Shown: one piece after another, positions 11,684-22,944 of the stretch
How the letters are laid out: each line of letters begins with the position of its first letter
Numbering within the stretch: position 1 is the first letter of the stretch
Assembly: GCA_951802425.1 (NCBI GenBank)
Contig: OX637797.1
Span: forward strand, 1,488,001 to 1,552,000
DNA length: 64,000 nucleotides
From: Clavaria fumosa
Lineage: Eukaryota > Basidiomycota > Agaricomycetes > Agaricales > Clavariaceae
Reading direction: 5' to 3'
Position numbers and translations under genes: made by a program
Notes under the pieces: generated by a model
What the model was told of the DNA's origin: nothing
The model's database searches: none
What the model saw: only the letters and a program-made list of their open reading frames with translations

Positions 11684-12233
11684 GATGTGACCAGCTGGCT
11701 GATATTACTAATACTATGTCCCCATGTTATGGCTGTTTGTATGAAAGTGAATAAAAACGCGGTCCGACCCATGTCAACCGTATCGAAGAGGGTGCCGTTT
11801 CAAGGCCAAGCACTTGACGCTTCAAGGAGACATTGGCCCTAGGGTGCTGTGAATTTTCGTTTCCAAATTTGCACATTGTTGCTTGTCCCGTGACTATATC
11901 TGATTATGGTAGGACCCCCGATATAGCAACGTCCCGAGCGGCCTCGAGGCTTAAGCCCTTCAATATGCAGACACACACGCCGCTTGACCTGCTTTTTGAT
12001 CCCCATCGCCGTGCTCAGCCTGCTTTTCCTTCGTTTCGCCGCGTTGGGTAACCACTCAACACGGTGAAACAGCCAGTGTTCCTCGAGCGGACACTGACAC
12101 ACTCACACATTGCACTGCAGTCCCCCTCGTGTTTCGCCTGGCTTATAACATGCGTCCTAAACAAGAGCGTGAAGCCTTACAACAACTACCCAGACCACCA
12201 CACTCTGTCTCCAACAGAGTTCGTCGGCGCAAG
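11684..12233. other. Intergenic region between AACS and MARVEL-like gene
   Basis: About 550 bp. The first part is the AACS 3' untranslated region, with TGAATAAAAACG at 11,747 as a possible polyadenylation signal. The second part is the promoter of the next gene. I see no further gene. An in-frame upstream ATG at 12,150 could extend the next protein by 28 residues. Confidence 0.4.
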
Positions 12234-14156
12234 ATGTCTTCAACCATCAGAATCGCTCGGAACGCTGTGTATGGTGAGTACCTCACTCGTCCCCTTCGTT
12301 GGCGATGCTGAAGTGCTTCGTAGCATCAGTGTTGTTGAGCACTGGAGTATGCTTGGCCGTAGCCGTCCATTTCCACGGCCGGCTCACCATCGAGGACCTC
12401 AGTACGCATCCTCTCCCCATCTCACTGCACTTCGAACTGAGACCCCCCCCAGCCCGCTTCGTTCCTTATGCTATTTTTGTTGCCAGTGCTAGCATTTTCA
12501 TTTTCTTAGCACTGTGAGCTACCTTCGTCGGCCTCTGTCTTTACCGTACCTCTCATACCCTCCTCTTCAGGTTGCTATTTGGCCTTAAACTCGACCGAAA
12601 CCCTATCTCAACGAGAGTTGAAATGGCTTGTCTTCTGCTGGCGGAGATGATTTGGCTTTGTTGGTCTTTCGACTTCCATCCTTAGGCCTCTTCTCATGTG
12701 CGTTTTGCAGCTCTTGGTATTTACTTGCGCACCTCTCCGTCTCAGGATGCGGAGGTGGAATGCTTTGCCGATGAAGCAGAGCAAATACCGCTCACAACAG
12801 GCGCATGTAAGGCGTTCTTGGCAAACCCGATTGTGATGTGTTAACGTTGCTCTTATAGATACAACACTGGAATATCAACAACAGTACCGCGTGCTTGAAT
12901 CCTTCGCCCTGTTAAACACGGTCGTAAGTGAGTTACCACTTTTAGATCTGACCTTGTGATTCGCGCCGCTGACGGCTCTGCCAGTCGCGCTCTTTGCTTT
13001 GTTTTTGTTGTTCCTGATCCGCAAGCAATCGCGGCAAGGGAAAAGGGATCCGTGGCGCACCCCGATCACCTCGTACGCCTGGTTTCAGCCCGTCTCTCCC
13101 AAGTTCTCCTATCTGCGGTCTCCACCGACGCCACCCACAAAATCGTATGGACCGATTGTTCGCCTCCGGCCCTCGTCGCCTTCTGTGTCTGAGCGATCTC
13201 GCGCTCGGTCCCCATCGCCTGTGTTGTTGCCTCGTCAGGGATTGCCCCTTTTCCGATCTCGGTCCCAGTCCCCTCCTCCTTCTCTGCCACCCGACAGGCT
13301 GGACTACGCCGCAAATTTGGGGTCCTCACCTCCCTCGCGGCCATCAGCTGCACAACGATACGCCAAGGTATTGACAACTGCACGCGACGGAATTCCATAT
13401 CGGTCCGCGTCGACTACTCCGGCTAACGGTGGCGCTTCTCGGACTCCCTCAAATTCCAGAAGAGAGCAAGCCGCCGCGCTGGCCAGGTCTACGTCGAACA
13501 CCACGGCTGGTATACCCACTCCTCCGCCTGATGATGACGCTTTTGTGCCTCTGCCAAATCCCCGTAGGCCTAGACCGTCGGTAATGCAACAAGCCACACC
13601 ACTGGACAGATCCGCGTCGGCGACCGGAGAGGCTCATATCGCATCTCTGCAAAGTCTTCGTAGGCCTAAGCCATCAACAAATCAACAAACTGCAGCGCTA
13701 GGCAGATCCATCACGACCGCGGGATACATGACTCGGGCTTCTCCGGGCGACATTTTCCGGACTCCGTCAGATATTCAGAGGCCAGGAACCTCTCCGCCAC
13801 AGCTCAGCGGCGAACACACGTCGGCCGGAGATGCCCGAAATCGGAGGGCGCAGCAGGCTTGGCCACCCCCACCTAGATCGAGATGGAAGCCTCAGCCTCC
13901 GACTCCATCTCCCGAAAGCCAGACGGAATTTGGGCTTACACGCCGAGTGACGGACTCGGCAGTCCAGAGGGCATGGGTGCCTCGCCCACCCCCCCAAGCC
14001 ACCTCAAGGTCAATTTCTCGACGCTATGCCCCGTTTGAGGGGTCTGCTGGACAGACGAATGCAAGTCAAAGAGACGCGTCGACGTCTGCTGAACTTCAGA
14101 GACGCAGACTGTTCACGCAAGACAAGTATGCCAGAGCCGCCTCACCTCGTATTTAG
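12234..14156 (+). CDS. MARVEL-like four-helix membrane protein with long Pro/Ser/Arg tail
   Basis: Seven exons (12234-12273, 12348-12401, 12453-12513, 12571-12659, 12711-12806, 12859-12927, 12985-14156) give 526 residues. The first 150 residues hold four hydrophobic segments: around AVYVCLAVAV, FVPYAIFVASASIFIFLALL, MACLLLAEMIWLSLGIYL, and VVIALFALFLLFLI. This is the layout of fungal MARVEL-type proteins. The last exon encodes a tail of nearly 380 residues rich in Pro, Ser, Arg and Thr with repeated short blocks (RSRSQSPPP, RRPRPS, RRPKPS), predicted disordered and cytosolic. The start MSSTIRIARNA is preferred because it sits directly before the first helix. Role unknown; the tail looks like a scaffold or phosphorylation platform. 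It is one of three such genes here. Confidence 0.7.
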
Positions 14157-14449
14157 ATGCTACGTTGCTACGTTCGATGATTTCCCGTGAGTTATCGGTG
14201 AAACAAATGTACACTCTTTTTCTGTACTCTCGTTTACATGTCATGTCCATTGCATGTCCATTGTATCTGCCCACTTGCAGCAGCCCTCGCTTGATTTGTA
14301 CGTGAGATGGATAATTTATGTCTGTAACTTTGAAGTCTACGAATCGACAGGGCTCTGGGTTGTGAACATATGAATGCAGTCCTCACCCTCCTTGGAAGGA
14401 TATGAGTCTTTGATCACCTACTGCCCTCACTATCTCTCTGCTAACAAGT

Positions 14450-14930
14450 ATTCTGGCATGTATCGGTGGTCCAGGTTCCAAGGTATCCGATGATCAACAC
14501 TCTCGCCGATAATGATGCATTCTGCAAATTCCTTCGCCGCCTGTTGCAAGAACAGTGGTCGTACTCCTCGCAGTAAGGATAACTATACGAAGTCCACCAC
14601 CGTCACTCCCAGCCTTTTCTCCATCAAGCCCTTATCTACCGCCAGATCAACGGAGAGTCCAAAGACGGCGAACCGCACATAGGGGTCATCTACACAGGAT
14701 TAAACGTGCAACGCAGAGTCGACACGGTGTCTGGGCCATTGTATCAGAGCAAGTCGGATGCTGGCAGAAGTTGTCAAGGGAGGTGTGGTTGACTGTTAGT
14801 GAGAATCGGCATCGGCTTGCCAATGTCGAACGTCTTCGCGACTTACTTCGGTGGGTTGAGCACTACAGTGATGCATACCTGCGATTGCGGAAACTCGTAT
14901 CTCTTTTTTCTTTGTCCTCCGAGATCAAAA
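14450..14930 (+). pseudogene. Remnant of a mitochondrial PDK/BCKDK-type protein kinase
   Basis: Scattered pieces in different frames match the pyruvate/branched-chain dehydrogenase kinase family in the right order. They are RMINTLADNDAFCKFLRRLL (about 14,488-14,550), SSPYLPPDQ (about 14,618-14,650), IGVIYTGLNVQRRVDTVSG (about 14,680-14,740), and the ATP-lid block GIGLPMSNVFATYFGG (about 14,805-14,855) followed in another frame by a YSDAYLRLRKL tail. Stops and frame changes separate them and no splice pattern rescues a full frame. Upstream parts of the kinase are missing. This is an old partial duplicate of a host gene. Confidence 0.6.
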
Positions 14931-15210
14931 GCGATAGATTGCCACCCACAATGGCTCAGCGCTCAACTGCCACTGACTCACCTTATCGTGCCATTGATAC
15001 CCCTGGGAGTCTTGGGCTTGGGGGTTGAGAGTTGGATTGCCTTAGTGACCGGCCTGGCTGCGCATTCGTACGTTACTATACTAACACATTCCGTCCGATG
15101 CGCAGCACTCGCTTACGGTGCTGATCCCGATCATCATCTAAATGCTGCGCTGACTGCGAGGGTCTCCTCTGGGGAACTACATAAGTTCTCAAGATATTGG
15201 TTAGGAATGC

Positions 15211-16093
15211 ATGTCTGAACAAACTCACCAGCACGAGCGCGAGGGGCACGGGCAGCATGGGCACCACCACCACCATGTGCATCCACACCCGCACCACCAA
15301 CACGGCAGTTTCGCTGATGCAAATAGGCATTTCTTCGACGAGAGCGTCGCCAGTGGGAAGCAATTTCCTTTTGAATTAGACCTCGCCCGCCTTGTCGGTA
15401 AGGCCGCGCTCAATGCATATGTCTTCGACAAAGAAAAGACCACTCTCATGGATTATGCTTGCGGAGGCGGTAAGTCGCGTCAGATTCTGAGATTCCGACC
15501 ACCTGGCGCTCACCACGTTTGTAGGCCTCGTATCCAAAGAATTGCTACCCTATACCAAATCCATTGTTGGAGTTGATATCAGCCAAGGCATGGTAGACCG
15601 GTACAACCGCCTTGCATCTGAGCAAGGCATGGAGATGAAGGCAGTCCGAGCTGAACTCAAGGGCGCACCAGGAGAACTCAATGATGCAAAATTTGATGTT
15701 ATCATTGTGAGTTCATGCACACTACCTTCGCCAGGACTGTGCCGCTGACAGTGATATCCTCCACAGTGTTCTCTGGCTTATCATCACTTCGCCTCGATCG
15801 ACGAGGCCACCCGCATGCTCTCATTCTTTCTCAAACCAGGTGGAACACTTCTCATCGTAGATATACTCCGGCCGACCAGTTCAGAAGCCACTCCGATCCC
15901 CCTAGAATTCGCGCACATTGTCCCCCACGTTGGTGGATTCGAGGAAGCGGATATGCGCGCGATTTATGACGGGGCAGGTCTGATTCAGTTCCAATTTAAC
16001 CCTTTGGACAACCCCGGCTTCAAAATTGAGTTCCACCCTGGCACAGAGATTCATTTGTTCCTTGCCAAAGGCATAAAGGCGGTTGACGCCTAA
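15211..16093 (+). CDS. SAM-dependent methyltransferase (class I, UbiE-like)
   Basis: Exons 15211-15469, 15525-15706 and 15767-16093 give 255 residues. After a His-rich N-terminus (residues 5-32, possibly metal-binding), motif I reads MDYACGGGLVSK across intron 1, followed by VGVDISQGMVDRYN, the acidic post-I motif, then CSLAYHHFASIDEATRMLSF and LKPGGTLLIVDI. These are standard class I methyltransferase motifs, as in small fungal UbiE/type-11 proteins. The substrate cannot be told from sequence. Overlaps no neighbour; lies between a pseudogene and an F-box-like relic. Confidence 0.85.
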
Positions 16094-17013
16094 CCGCATC
16101 ATTGCAGCGCTACCTACAGTTATGGTACTCGTTATCTCTCTCATGTATGTACGTGGCTTAGAACAATCAGGGTGAGGCCTGTGGGGCTGACGCATGATGA
16201 GTTATTCAACGGTGATTTCACCATTTCTCGCGAGATCACGGCTGCAGTCTAATTGCCCACCAATTTTGCCAACACCTTTGATCCGAGAGTGCTTAAGTTC
16301 CCGTTCGATTATTCAACGACAAAACAAAGACCTTTTGCGGCGAGCTCGACTAAGTGTGAGCGGGCTCAGCGGGGATCTATAGTCACGTGTATCGCAAATC
16401 ACCGTCATCCCTCGCTCGTTACACCAATCATCAACCGCGATGTACGATTCGCCGCCGCCTTCCTGCGAGGATTCTCAGCTGGAATGGGGTCAGGGTACGA
16501 GGAAACCAGGCCTGCGAACAAGAACAAGGAGGCGTTCAGCCCATGGTCCATCGTTTCTCTGTATGGGAGCTCCTTTGTCGAAGTAGATCATTGTTCTGCA
16601 ATTGCTCAGTCTTTGAGAGTTCGGTCGGAGGCATCGTCCAGCGGATCTCGGATCATTTGGCAGAAGAAAGCCACTTGATACTCTGTTGGCTGGCCCATCT
16701 CGCGCGCTTGGTCCATCCTCCGAGCCAAGTCCAATCCAAAGAGACGCGGCGACAAATGACTCAAAGCAATCACGGGTAAAACCCTTTGCGTCGCGGCCGC
16801 ACTTTCCATTGTGAGTTGGAACCTTCTACCTCGCGCTGCCGAAAAAATGGCTGGGCACCTTGTTGAATACAAATCTGCGGGCAACCGAGACCATGGAATC
16901 ATAGACCAAGCCGTCGAACAACATTGCGTCACGGCCACGCGACCAGGTCCTGATCTGGCGAAGGAACACCAATTGAATTTCACGGTTTTACAACGGACGC
17001 CAACCAATCACAG
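16094..17013. other. Region without a supportable gene
   Basis: About 0.9 kb with short reading frames on both strands. The minus strand at 16,606-17,007 is open for 133 codons and may belong to the downstream half of the F-box-like relic next to it, but I see no recognisable domain. Confidence 0.3.
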
Positions 17014-17523
17014 TCAAAGATTCCAACCCAGTACCTGGAAGATCACAAAGGTGTCTACCATTACCAGCGTCAAAGACCGCGGAGAGCGCAATCGAGCTAG
17101 CCCCCCCATATGCCTCTTCGTCAACTTCCAATATACAAAATGAGATATCCGCAGGGTCTGTATGAAGGAGAGGCGGAAATTGCTTTGAAGAATTGCACGA
17201 TTTATATTGGAAACAGAGACAGCGTTAATAAAATGGAATCTAGTGGCCTGGGTCCATGACTTGCATATGACTGAGCAATCCTTGGATGTGCCAGAGTCGT
17301 GAATAAGGTCGCCTGGATACAGTGCAGTAATTGCGTCGCTGCACGGCATCCCTCGGCACCACCGAGGTTGCAGTGAAAATCCAACTCTTCTCCTGCGTAA
17401 GTTCAACTGTTTCAGTAGCATCAAAGTGACATATCGATTGTCTCCGATTGATGGTGATGCTGGGCCGACATTTCTTTTTTTTTTGGAGGGCCAAAAGGAG
17501 AGCCAAGTCAGGTGCTTTGACAA
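17014..17523 (-). pseudogene. F-box-like protein remnant
   Basis: A minus-strand open stretch of 169 codons includes DSGTSKDCSVICKSWTQATR followed by FHFINAVSVSN. This resembles the helix of agaricomycete F-box-like proteins (LRxCSLVCRxWxPxxRxHLF) that act as adaptors of SCF ligases or are decayed expansions. The usual Leu-Pro-x-Glu start of the F-box is not visible and the leucine-rich remainder is absent. It is probably a relic; an intact gene with unusual introns is possible. Confidence 0.35.
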
Positions 17524-17631
17524 CTGCGCTTTAAGCGTGCACGCGTTCGCCGACTTCTAGTTCTCACAGTCGAACACGAGGTGGCTCTCTTCGTCCGTAG
17601 CATCGAACAATCATGTCTGTCCAGTTCGGCA

Positions 17632-18636
17632 ATGCCAGGATCCTCGTCTTTAGCAAGTGCTCGTTTGTTTCTTGTGCTAACTAGAGCTCATCTCCGCACC
17701 AGTCGTGTTCTGGCTTTTGTCGGGCACTGTCCTTGGCCTTGCAGGCCATTTCGCAAGCATCTTTCTCCCAACCTATCACCGTGAGTCTGTGTGCCTGCCT
17801 TGTGCTCTTACAGAGACTGATCGCCCATCCTCGTAGGGGAGTTTGTGATCTTTGCCATCGTCGTTCCATCCTTGACAATAATATCACTGTTGTTATCGTT
17901 AGTGATGTCTTGGTGTCGAGGCGGGCGCTTGTGTGCTGATCGAGGTCTACAGGGTCAACTGGGCACAACCGTGGACAGAAGTTTCGCTGACCGTCGTGCT
18001 TTCTATTCTGTGGCTTGGTGAGGGCGCCGTTTAAGATGAGATCATTGACTGATGTTTTGTTAGCAATGGGGTCGTGGGCCTCGTGGGTACACTCCTCGTG
18101 TAACAAGAAATCATCTTATGTCTCTTTCACATGCCAGAGATCTCGTTGGGCACATTGAATGCTCGATGCTTGGGCGCGCTCGGATGCCAACGAAGAGCGG
18201 AAGCAGTAAGTCTACGAACTCTCTGTCTTTCATCTTGTCACTCGCCCTTGGTTTATTCTCTCCAGTCACTTATATGGAGTGGTGTTTCGAGATGCGTGTC
18301 ATACAGGCCTTTTCGTGGATGACCATGGGACTAAGTGATCCCAATCTCTCCCATCCTCAAGCACCATATTGCTAATCGCATCTCCGTCTAGTCATCGTCT
18401 ATATTTTCGTGTTCATCTCGCTATTGAACCGCGCCCAGACGTTGGGCCTCTTGAACATTTGGAACGAACACATCTCGTACGTCCCGTGGTTCGGGGAGTT
18501 CGTGCCGGGCATGTATATGCCTCAGCAGTACATGGGCCAGTACATGACGCCGGGGCCGTACTACGCTGGTGGCCAGTCGGTTGTGATCCAACCCAACGGC
18601 GCCATGGCGCCGACGGTTACCCATTATCGAGTCTAG
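17632..18636 (+). CDS. MARVEL-like membrane protein
   Basis: Eight exons (17632-17656, 17703-17780, 17837-17897, 17953-18017, 18064-18082, 18138-18205, 18266-18334, 18392-18636) give about 209 residues. Four membrane segments: VFWLLSGTVLGLAGHFASIF, FVIFAIVVPSLTIISLLLS, VSLTVVLSILWLAMGSWAS, and QAFSWMTMGLIIVYIFVFIS. The tail is Tyr/Met/Gly/Pro-rich (MYMPQQYMGQYMTPGPYY). This is the common agaricomycete MARVEL layout. The start is ambiguous: an ATG at 17613 reads MSVQFGNARILVFS, which looks more like the family N-terminus, but only the frame from 17632 joins exon 2 in phase with a GT donor. A one-base change near 17650 or a mis-sequenced base would explain this. Confidence 0.72.
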
Positions 18637-18927
18637 TTATGATGATACCGACAACCCTTGCGGACGGATGGAGAGCTGCCTAGGCGGAGGATGGTTATGA
18701 GTCTAACGCGCTGAATGCTTTCGTGCAAAAGGAATGACTGATGCTATCATGTACTGGTATGACAAAAACGTGATATATATGAGGCCCCCTTGCGGGCCGA
18801 GTTCACTTGCAGCGCCCAACACGCGTGTTGACCCCACCTTGCCCAAGCCGCGTGGCTTCAGTGCCCACTTTATCAGCATTCTGTGAAAACGCAGCAATGC
18901 CCTCCACTACTTGGTTTCCCCATCGAC

Positions 18928-19626
18928 ATGCCATTATTTAGAGAAAATCCTGCTCGGAGCGCACTATCTGGTACCGATCTTCAAGTTCTCATGCGAGCGC
19001 TGAACTGACGGCGCCTAAGCGATTGTTGTGCTATTTGCGGTACACGTCGTTGCGGCTCTACTGCCACGTTCGCTGGGTGAGTCCTACGTTTAGATCGCAC
19101 ACCAAACGCGACATTGACCGGAGTACATAGATTCGTTGCGCTTGTTCCAAATATGCGTCGGCGTGCTGGCGGTCGCCTCGCTAATGGTGATGTGGGTCAA
19201 TCCAGTCGTTTGTTTGCGTCAGCTCCAGCTCACACACAGCATTTGCGGTGCGCAGGATAGTCCTGCATCACAAACGGGACGGACGAAACCTCTCGGAAAT
19301 GCAGGAGGAGACGATCCTAATCTGCGCGTTTGGACTGTGCTGGCTCGGTGCGTCTTTTTCCGCAAACATACATGGTCCTGTTCCAACTCCAACGAACTGA
19401 CGCGCGCGCCCACACGCCCACACGCACAGCATGTCTGATCGCTTTGCGCGCCTACACTCGGCGGCCCCTGCATCCGGGCAGGGCAGCCGAGGCGGCGGGC
19501 GCCAATGTGCTCACGAAAGGGCGGGCGCGGCACCATCGAGAGCCAGGATTCGTCGCGGGTTATAGACCGTACCCTTGCGCTGCCGATGACGTCTACTGCG
19601 TTGTTGAAGAGTGGACCTTTTTTTGA
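18928..19626 (+). CDS. MARVEL-like small membrane protein
   Basis: Exons 18928-18970, 19020-19076, 19131-19191, 19256-19347 and 19430-19626 join in phase to 149 residues. Hydrophobic segments: SAIVVLFAVHVVAALLP, LFQICVGVLAVASLMVMIVL, and TILICAFGLCWLACLIAL, with a charged loop between the last two. It lies 290 bp after the previous MARVEL-like gene in the same direction and is likely a diverged paralogue. The fourth helix is not seen, so the last exon may be mis-modelled or the protein truncated. Confidence 0.5.
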
Positions 19627-21120
19627 GAGGACACATGACGTATGTCGCTTTACCGCAGTCATCCAGTCATCCAGCATGATACGCTTGAATCGGAGGACAG
19701 CATGGCTTTGAAACGAGATTGTTTATTATGTCCATGGTTATTATGTCCATGGTAACGATATTGCTGGCAAGGTTTGGGATATTTTACTAGATCTGGATCT
19801 TATTTGCAACTTATTACATCATCGGAGGATGTTCGTTTGATGAGATGCGTGATGAGAGAGCTTGTTGTCTGTAAAGGCTAGAGGACATGTGCTCGAGGAT
19901 ATCTTGGCCAGATGAAAAGCTTGAGTGGCGATGATCATAATTTTATTTTAAACTAGGCTCGAACCATGCATTGCATTACTTGGCTTGACCTTGGACGAAT
20001 GTCTAGATAAAATCATCGATATCCTGCCGCGAGGCTACCCTTTCCAATCGCATCTCGCTGAACAGATGTGAATCTCATCTCGTCTCGTCTCGGGTACCAA
20101 AGAAGATTTTCGGACAGGGGCGCAGTACCTATCTCCAACGGAAGTGTAAAATAAAACTCACCCCTCGATGGCTAGGTGAACTTCACCCATCCATTGGTAA
20201 CATAGTAGCGCCAAGGTCGTGGCGAACAACGGATCATGATGCACGTCACGCACTGACAAACCATCTCCTCCTTCTCCGCGAAAGCCGCGGTTTTCCCCCA
20301 TAGGAGACGAGCGGAAAAGAGGAAGTCCGTCGTATGAAATGCCAAAGGGGATTCTACGAGTTACGCATTGTAAAATGAGCCAAGTGAATAGAATTGCCGA
20401 GGAATAGTTTGTGTAATACATAGCTTTTCTCCCTTCTCCCTTCTCCCTTCTCCCGAATTGTAAGTCAGACCTAGATTTCCCGTAAGCCTGGTCGCAATAA
20501 GGATGATGCACTGATGATAGAGAGATACAACCCCCTCCGAAAAGCCGAACTAACCTCCGAACATGACAGTGAAACAACTCCGGTATATATTGCAGTACCA
20601 ACTAAACCATACCTTCAACAACTACGGCGAAATAAAAACCACACATTACGATCGATCGTATCTAGAAAAGGTCTTTTATATACATATTTTCAAAAAAGGG
20701 ACCGAGCACTGATTATCCACCAATGGTAAGTCAGCCAAGACCCATACGGATACGGTGATCTCCGATAGTGACCGACAAAGGCTGACGCACGTGCATGTTT
20801 TGTCTCCTAACCCCGCACTACTCTAGAAAATTGGAAATTTTTGAGGGAAAATCGCCGGCGATACGGCTTACTACTCACGTTCGTCGATGAGACACAACTT
20901 TTGGAGCAGTGTTCTCCCAAACAAACGTTGCTCACGATACAGCACCGAAACTGACCTTCTCACCGCTTCAGGCGGGGCTGCTGACAAAGCCTTTGGTGCT
21001 AAAAAAAAAAAACCCTTGGCCACCATTCTGTGCCACAACAACAGGGCCTTTTTTATAACCCAGCTCTGTCCCGCACATTCGCCACTTCTCTTTCATCTCG
21101 GTACGCACCACACCTGCCTA
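19627..21120. other. 1.5-kb region with no supportable gene
   Basis: Contains a short tandem repeat TTATTATGTCCATGG twice at about 19,725-19,752, a CTTCTCC repeat at 20,429-20,455, and CTCGT repeats near 20,080. Minus-strand frames around 20,158-20,601 show no domain. I see no tRNA. Confidence 0.35.
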
Positions 21121-21758
21121 ATGGACCGGTTTCATCCTCCTCACACTTATCAAGCCCAAGCCCACCGCGAGCTCAGGTGTGTCTGCCCAGTCTTTCCTCA
21201 GCATCTCCCTTTGTTAACATCCTTTCCAGCGAGATGCGCTTCAACTGGGATTGGGACTGTCCATCTCTGAATGAGACGCTCATCGCCGGTTGCGCTTCGT
21301 ACCAAGCATTCAGCCGCTACCTGAGCGGTTCAGACCTTTTCATATTACCCAGAACAAGAACAGAGCTTGAGAGCATCTTGTGAGTGCCCTTCGCAATTAA
21401 AACAAAAAAGCGGCACATTTCTGAGACTTTTTTGTTGTTGTTGTTGTTGTTCTCACTGCAGACGACGATACTGTTACGACGCCATTCACAATGTAATCGC
21501 CAAAGCACGATCTCCCTTGCAACAGGGTGGCTATACTCGCGTACGTCCGCTTTTGTTTTCTGGCCGTCGGTTCCACGGAGATTAAATGACGCATTTCAGA
21601 TTTCCCAATTGGCTGGAAAATCGATGAAGGAGGCTCTGGACGAGGGCGACAACGTCGAGTTTCTTCTGGGTCTCCACCGACCCCAACAGGCGCCACCACG
21701 CGACTCCCCCTCCTCGCGTCTAGAATCATCTCCCATGCGCCCAATCCAGACCACATGA
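21121..21758 (+). CDS. Small hypothetical protein (147 residues)
   Basis: Four exons, 21121-21176, 21230-21379, 21462-21540 and 21600-21758, all with GT..AG introns and in phase, give 147 residues. I do not recognise a family. Features: an aromatic-acidic start of exon 2 (FNWDWDCPSLNE), a helical middle (RRYCYDAIHNVIAKARSPL, SQLAGKSMKEALDEGDNVEF) and a Pro/Ser-rich end. No signal peptide or membrane segment. The consistent splicing argues for a real gene. A polyadenylation-like AATAAA follows at 22,049. Confidence 0.5.
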
Positions 21759-22636
21759 TGCTTTTCCCTGACTTTTTGCTCCCACCCACCCTAATGATCC
21801 CATTGCAAATTTTCCGAGCTTCTGTACCTGTGACAACACAACACCAATTGTGCCCGGCAGAGGTCAATCTCCGATATCAGCATTCTGTAGCACTACCATA
21901 TTCTCACGTCACGGACGGCGTATGCCATGTAGATTGTACGAGACTTGCCTACTCTGTGTACGTTCAGTTGTCGTCCATGGCCTTGCAGCTCAGTCGCAAA
22001 AGACTTGTGCTCGTCCACGCGCACGAATAATGAATACTCGATGAGTATCAATAAAATTGATTGCACCACTTCCGTCATTGCGCATGTGTGAGCAGTGGCA
22101 TGTGGCGTGTGAGTTCACGTGATCCGACCACTGCGACGATCGTCCATTTCGATGCTGCCACGCGCGCGTCACTCGTGCGCGTGCGCTGGCGCACAGCATC
22201 CGGTTTGGTCACGTTTTGTCCTGGGATAGCTCTGCTAATTCCATCCGCTGTGCATAACTCAGCCCCATCTGGAAGGAGCACAATGTTTCCGCCTTCTCCC
22301 ATGCCATGTGTCCTTCCACAATGATGACATGTTGCTGCTTCATGATGCATGCTCATTGTATCTGTGGCTCTGGGCACAAATGATGAGTCATCAAAAAAGT
22401 CCTAGGAGTGGTGTTAGAATGAGTAGCACAGGCTGTAGTTATGAGTGAGAGTAGTGTTGAAGAAAGAGGGTGTTCGTAACCTCGACAAGTAGCAAAAATG
22501 AGTGCTTAGACTGAGCTCTCTAAACACATAGGGAGAGACTGCACTACATGTTTTATAATTGTCTATGCTAGGATGACTGCACTTCCTGCTTCCAATATGC
22601 CCACTCAGCAGAGTACTGTATCATTTCGACCACATG
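21759..22636. other. Region between the small gene and the LTR cluster
   Basis: Nearly 0.9 kb. A minus-strand frame at 22,075-22,377 contains two CxxC-like pairs but no known fold. From about 22,380 the sequence becomes AT-rich and CpG-poor, marking the change from host DNA to the repeat block. Confidence 0.3.
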
Positions 22637-22857
22637 TGTTGAGAATCAAAGCTGTCAAGTGACAATCATCTGATGGATAGCTTATCTGATTGATGGATTC
22701 TTATCAATGCTGTATACTTTGTAAGCACCTAGTAGCACTGCCTCATAGCATAGCCCTAGGTACTGTGTATTTAAGATAGCGATGATGGGAGTGAAACCCC
22801 CATTGGATTACGGACAATACACCAGCTTTCAGCTTTACCGAGTACGCCCTTTAGTTG
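22637..22857 (+). repeat. 5' LTR of a gag-only LTR element (minimum extent)
   Basis: Starts TGTTGAGAATCAAAGCTG and repeats at 23561-23777 with about 95 per cent identity by eye. Contains TATTTAAG as a TATA-like box at about 22,769. The true 3' end of the LTR is unknown because the partner copy is cut at 23,777 by another insertion. Confidence 0.7.
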
Positions 22858-22944
22858 CCTCGCTGATGTCCATTCTGGATGGGTGCTCTGCAAACCGACT
22901 TGACCATAAATTCTATATAATCCGATCCACCTCTTGCTTGCCTC

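Noticed and set aside
14555..15218. Intact 139-157 codon genes in the PDK-like region
   Set aside because: The recognisable kinase motifs fall in different frames, so each frame is only a piece of a decayed gene.
19940..20030. Possible tRNA on the minus strand (GGTTCGAGCC box)
   Set aside because: The T-arm does not pair and no acceptor or D-arm can be drawn around it.
22075..22377. Minus-strand 100-codon frame with CxxC-like pairs
   Set aside because: Isolated, no splice partners and no family resemblance.
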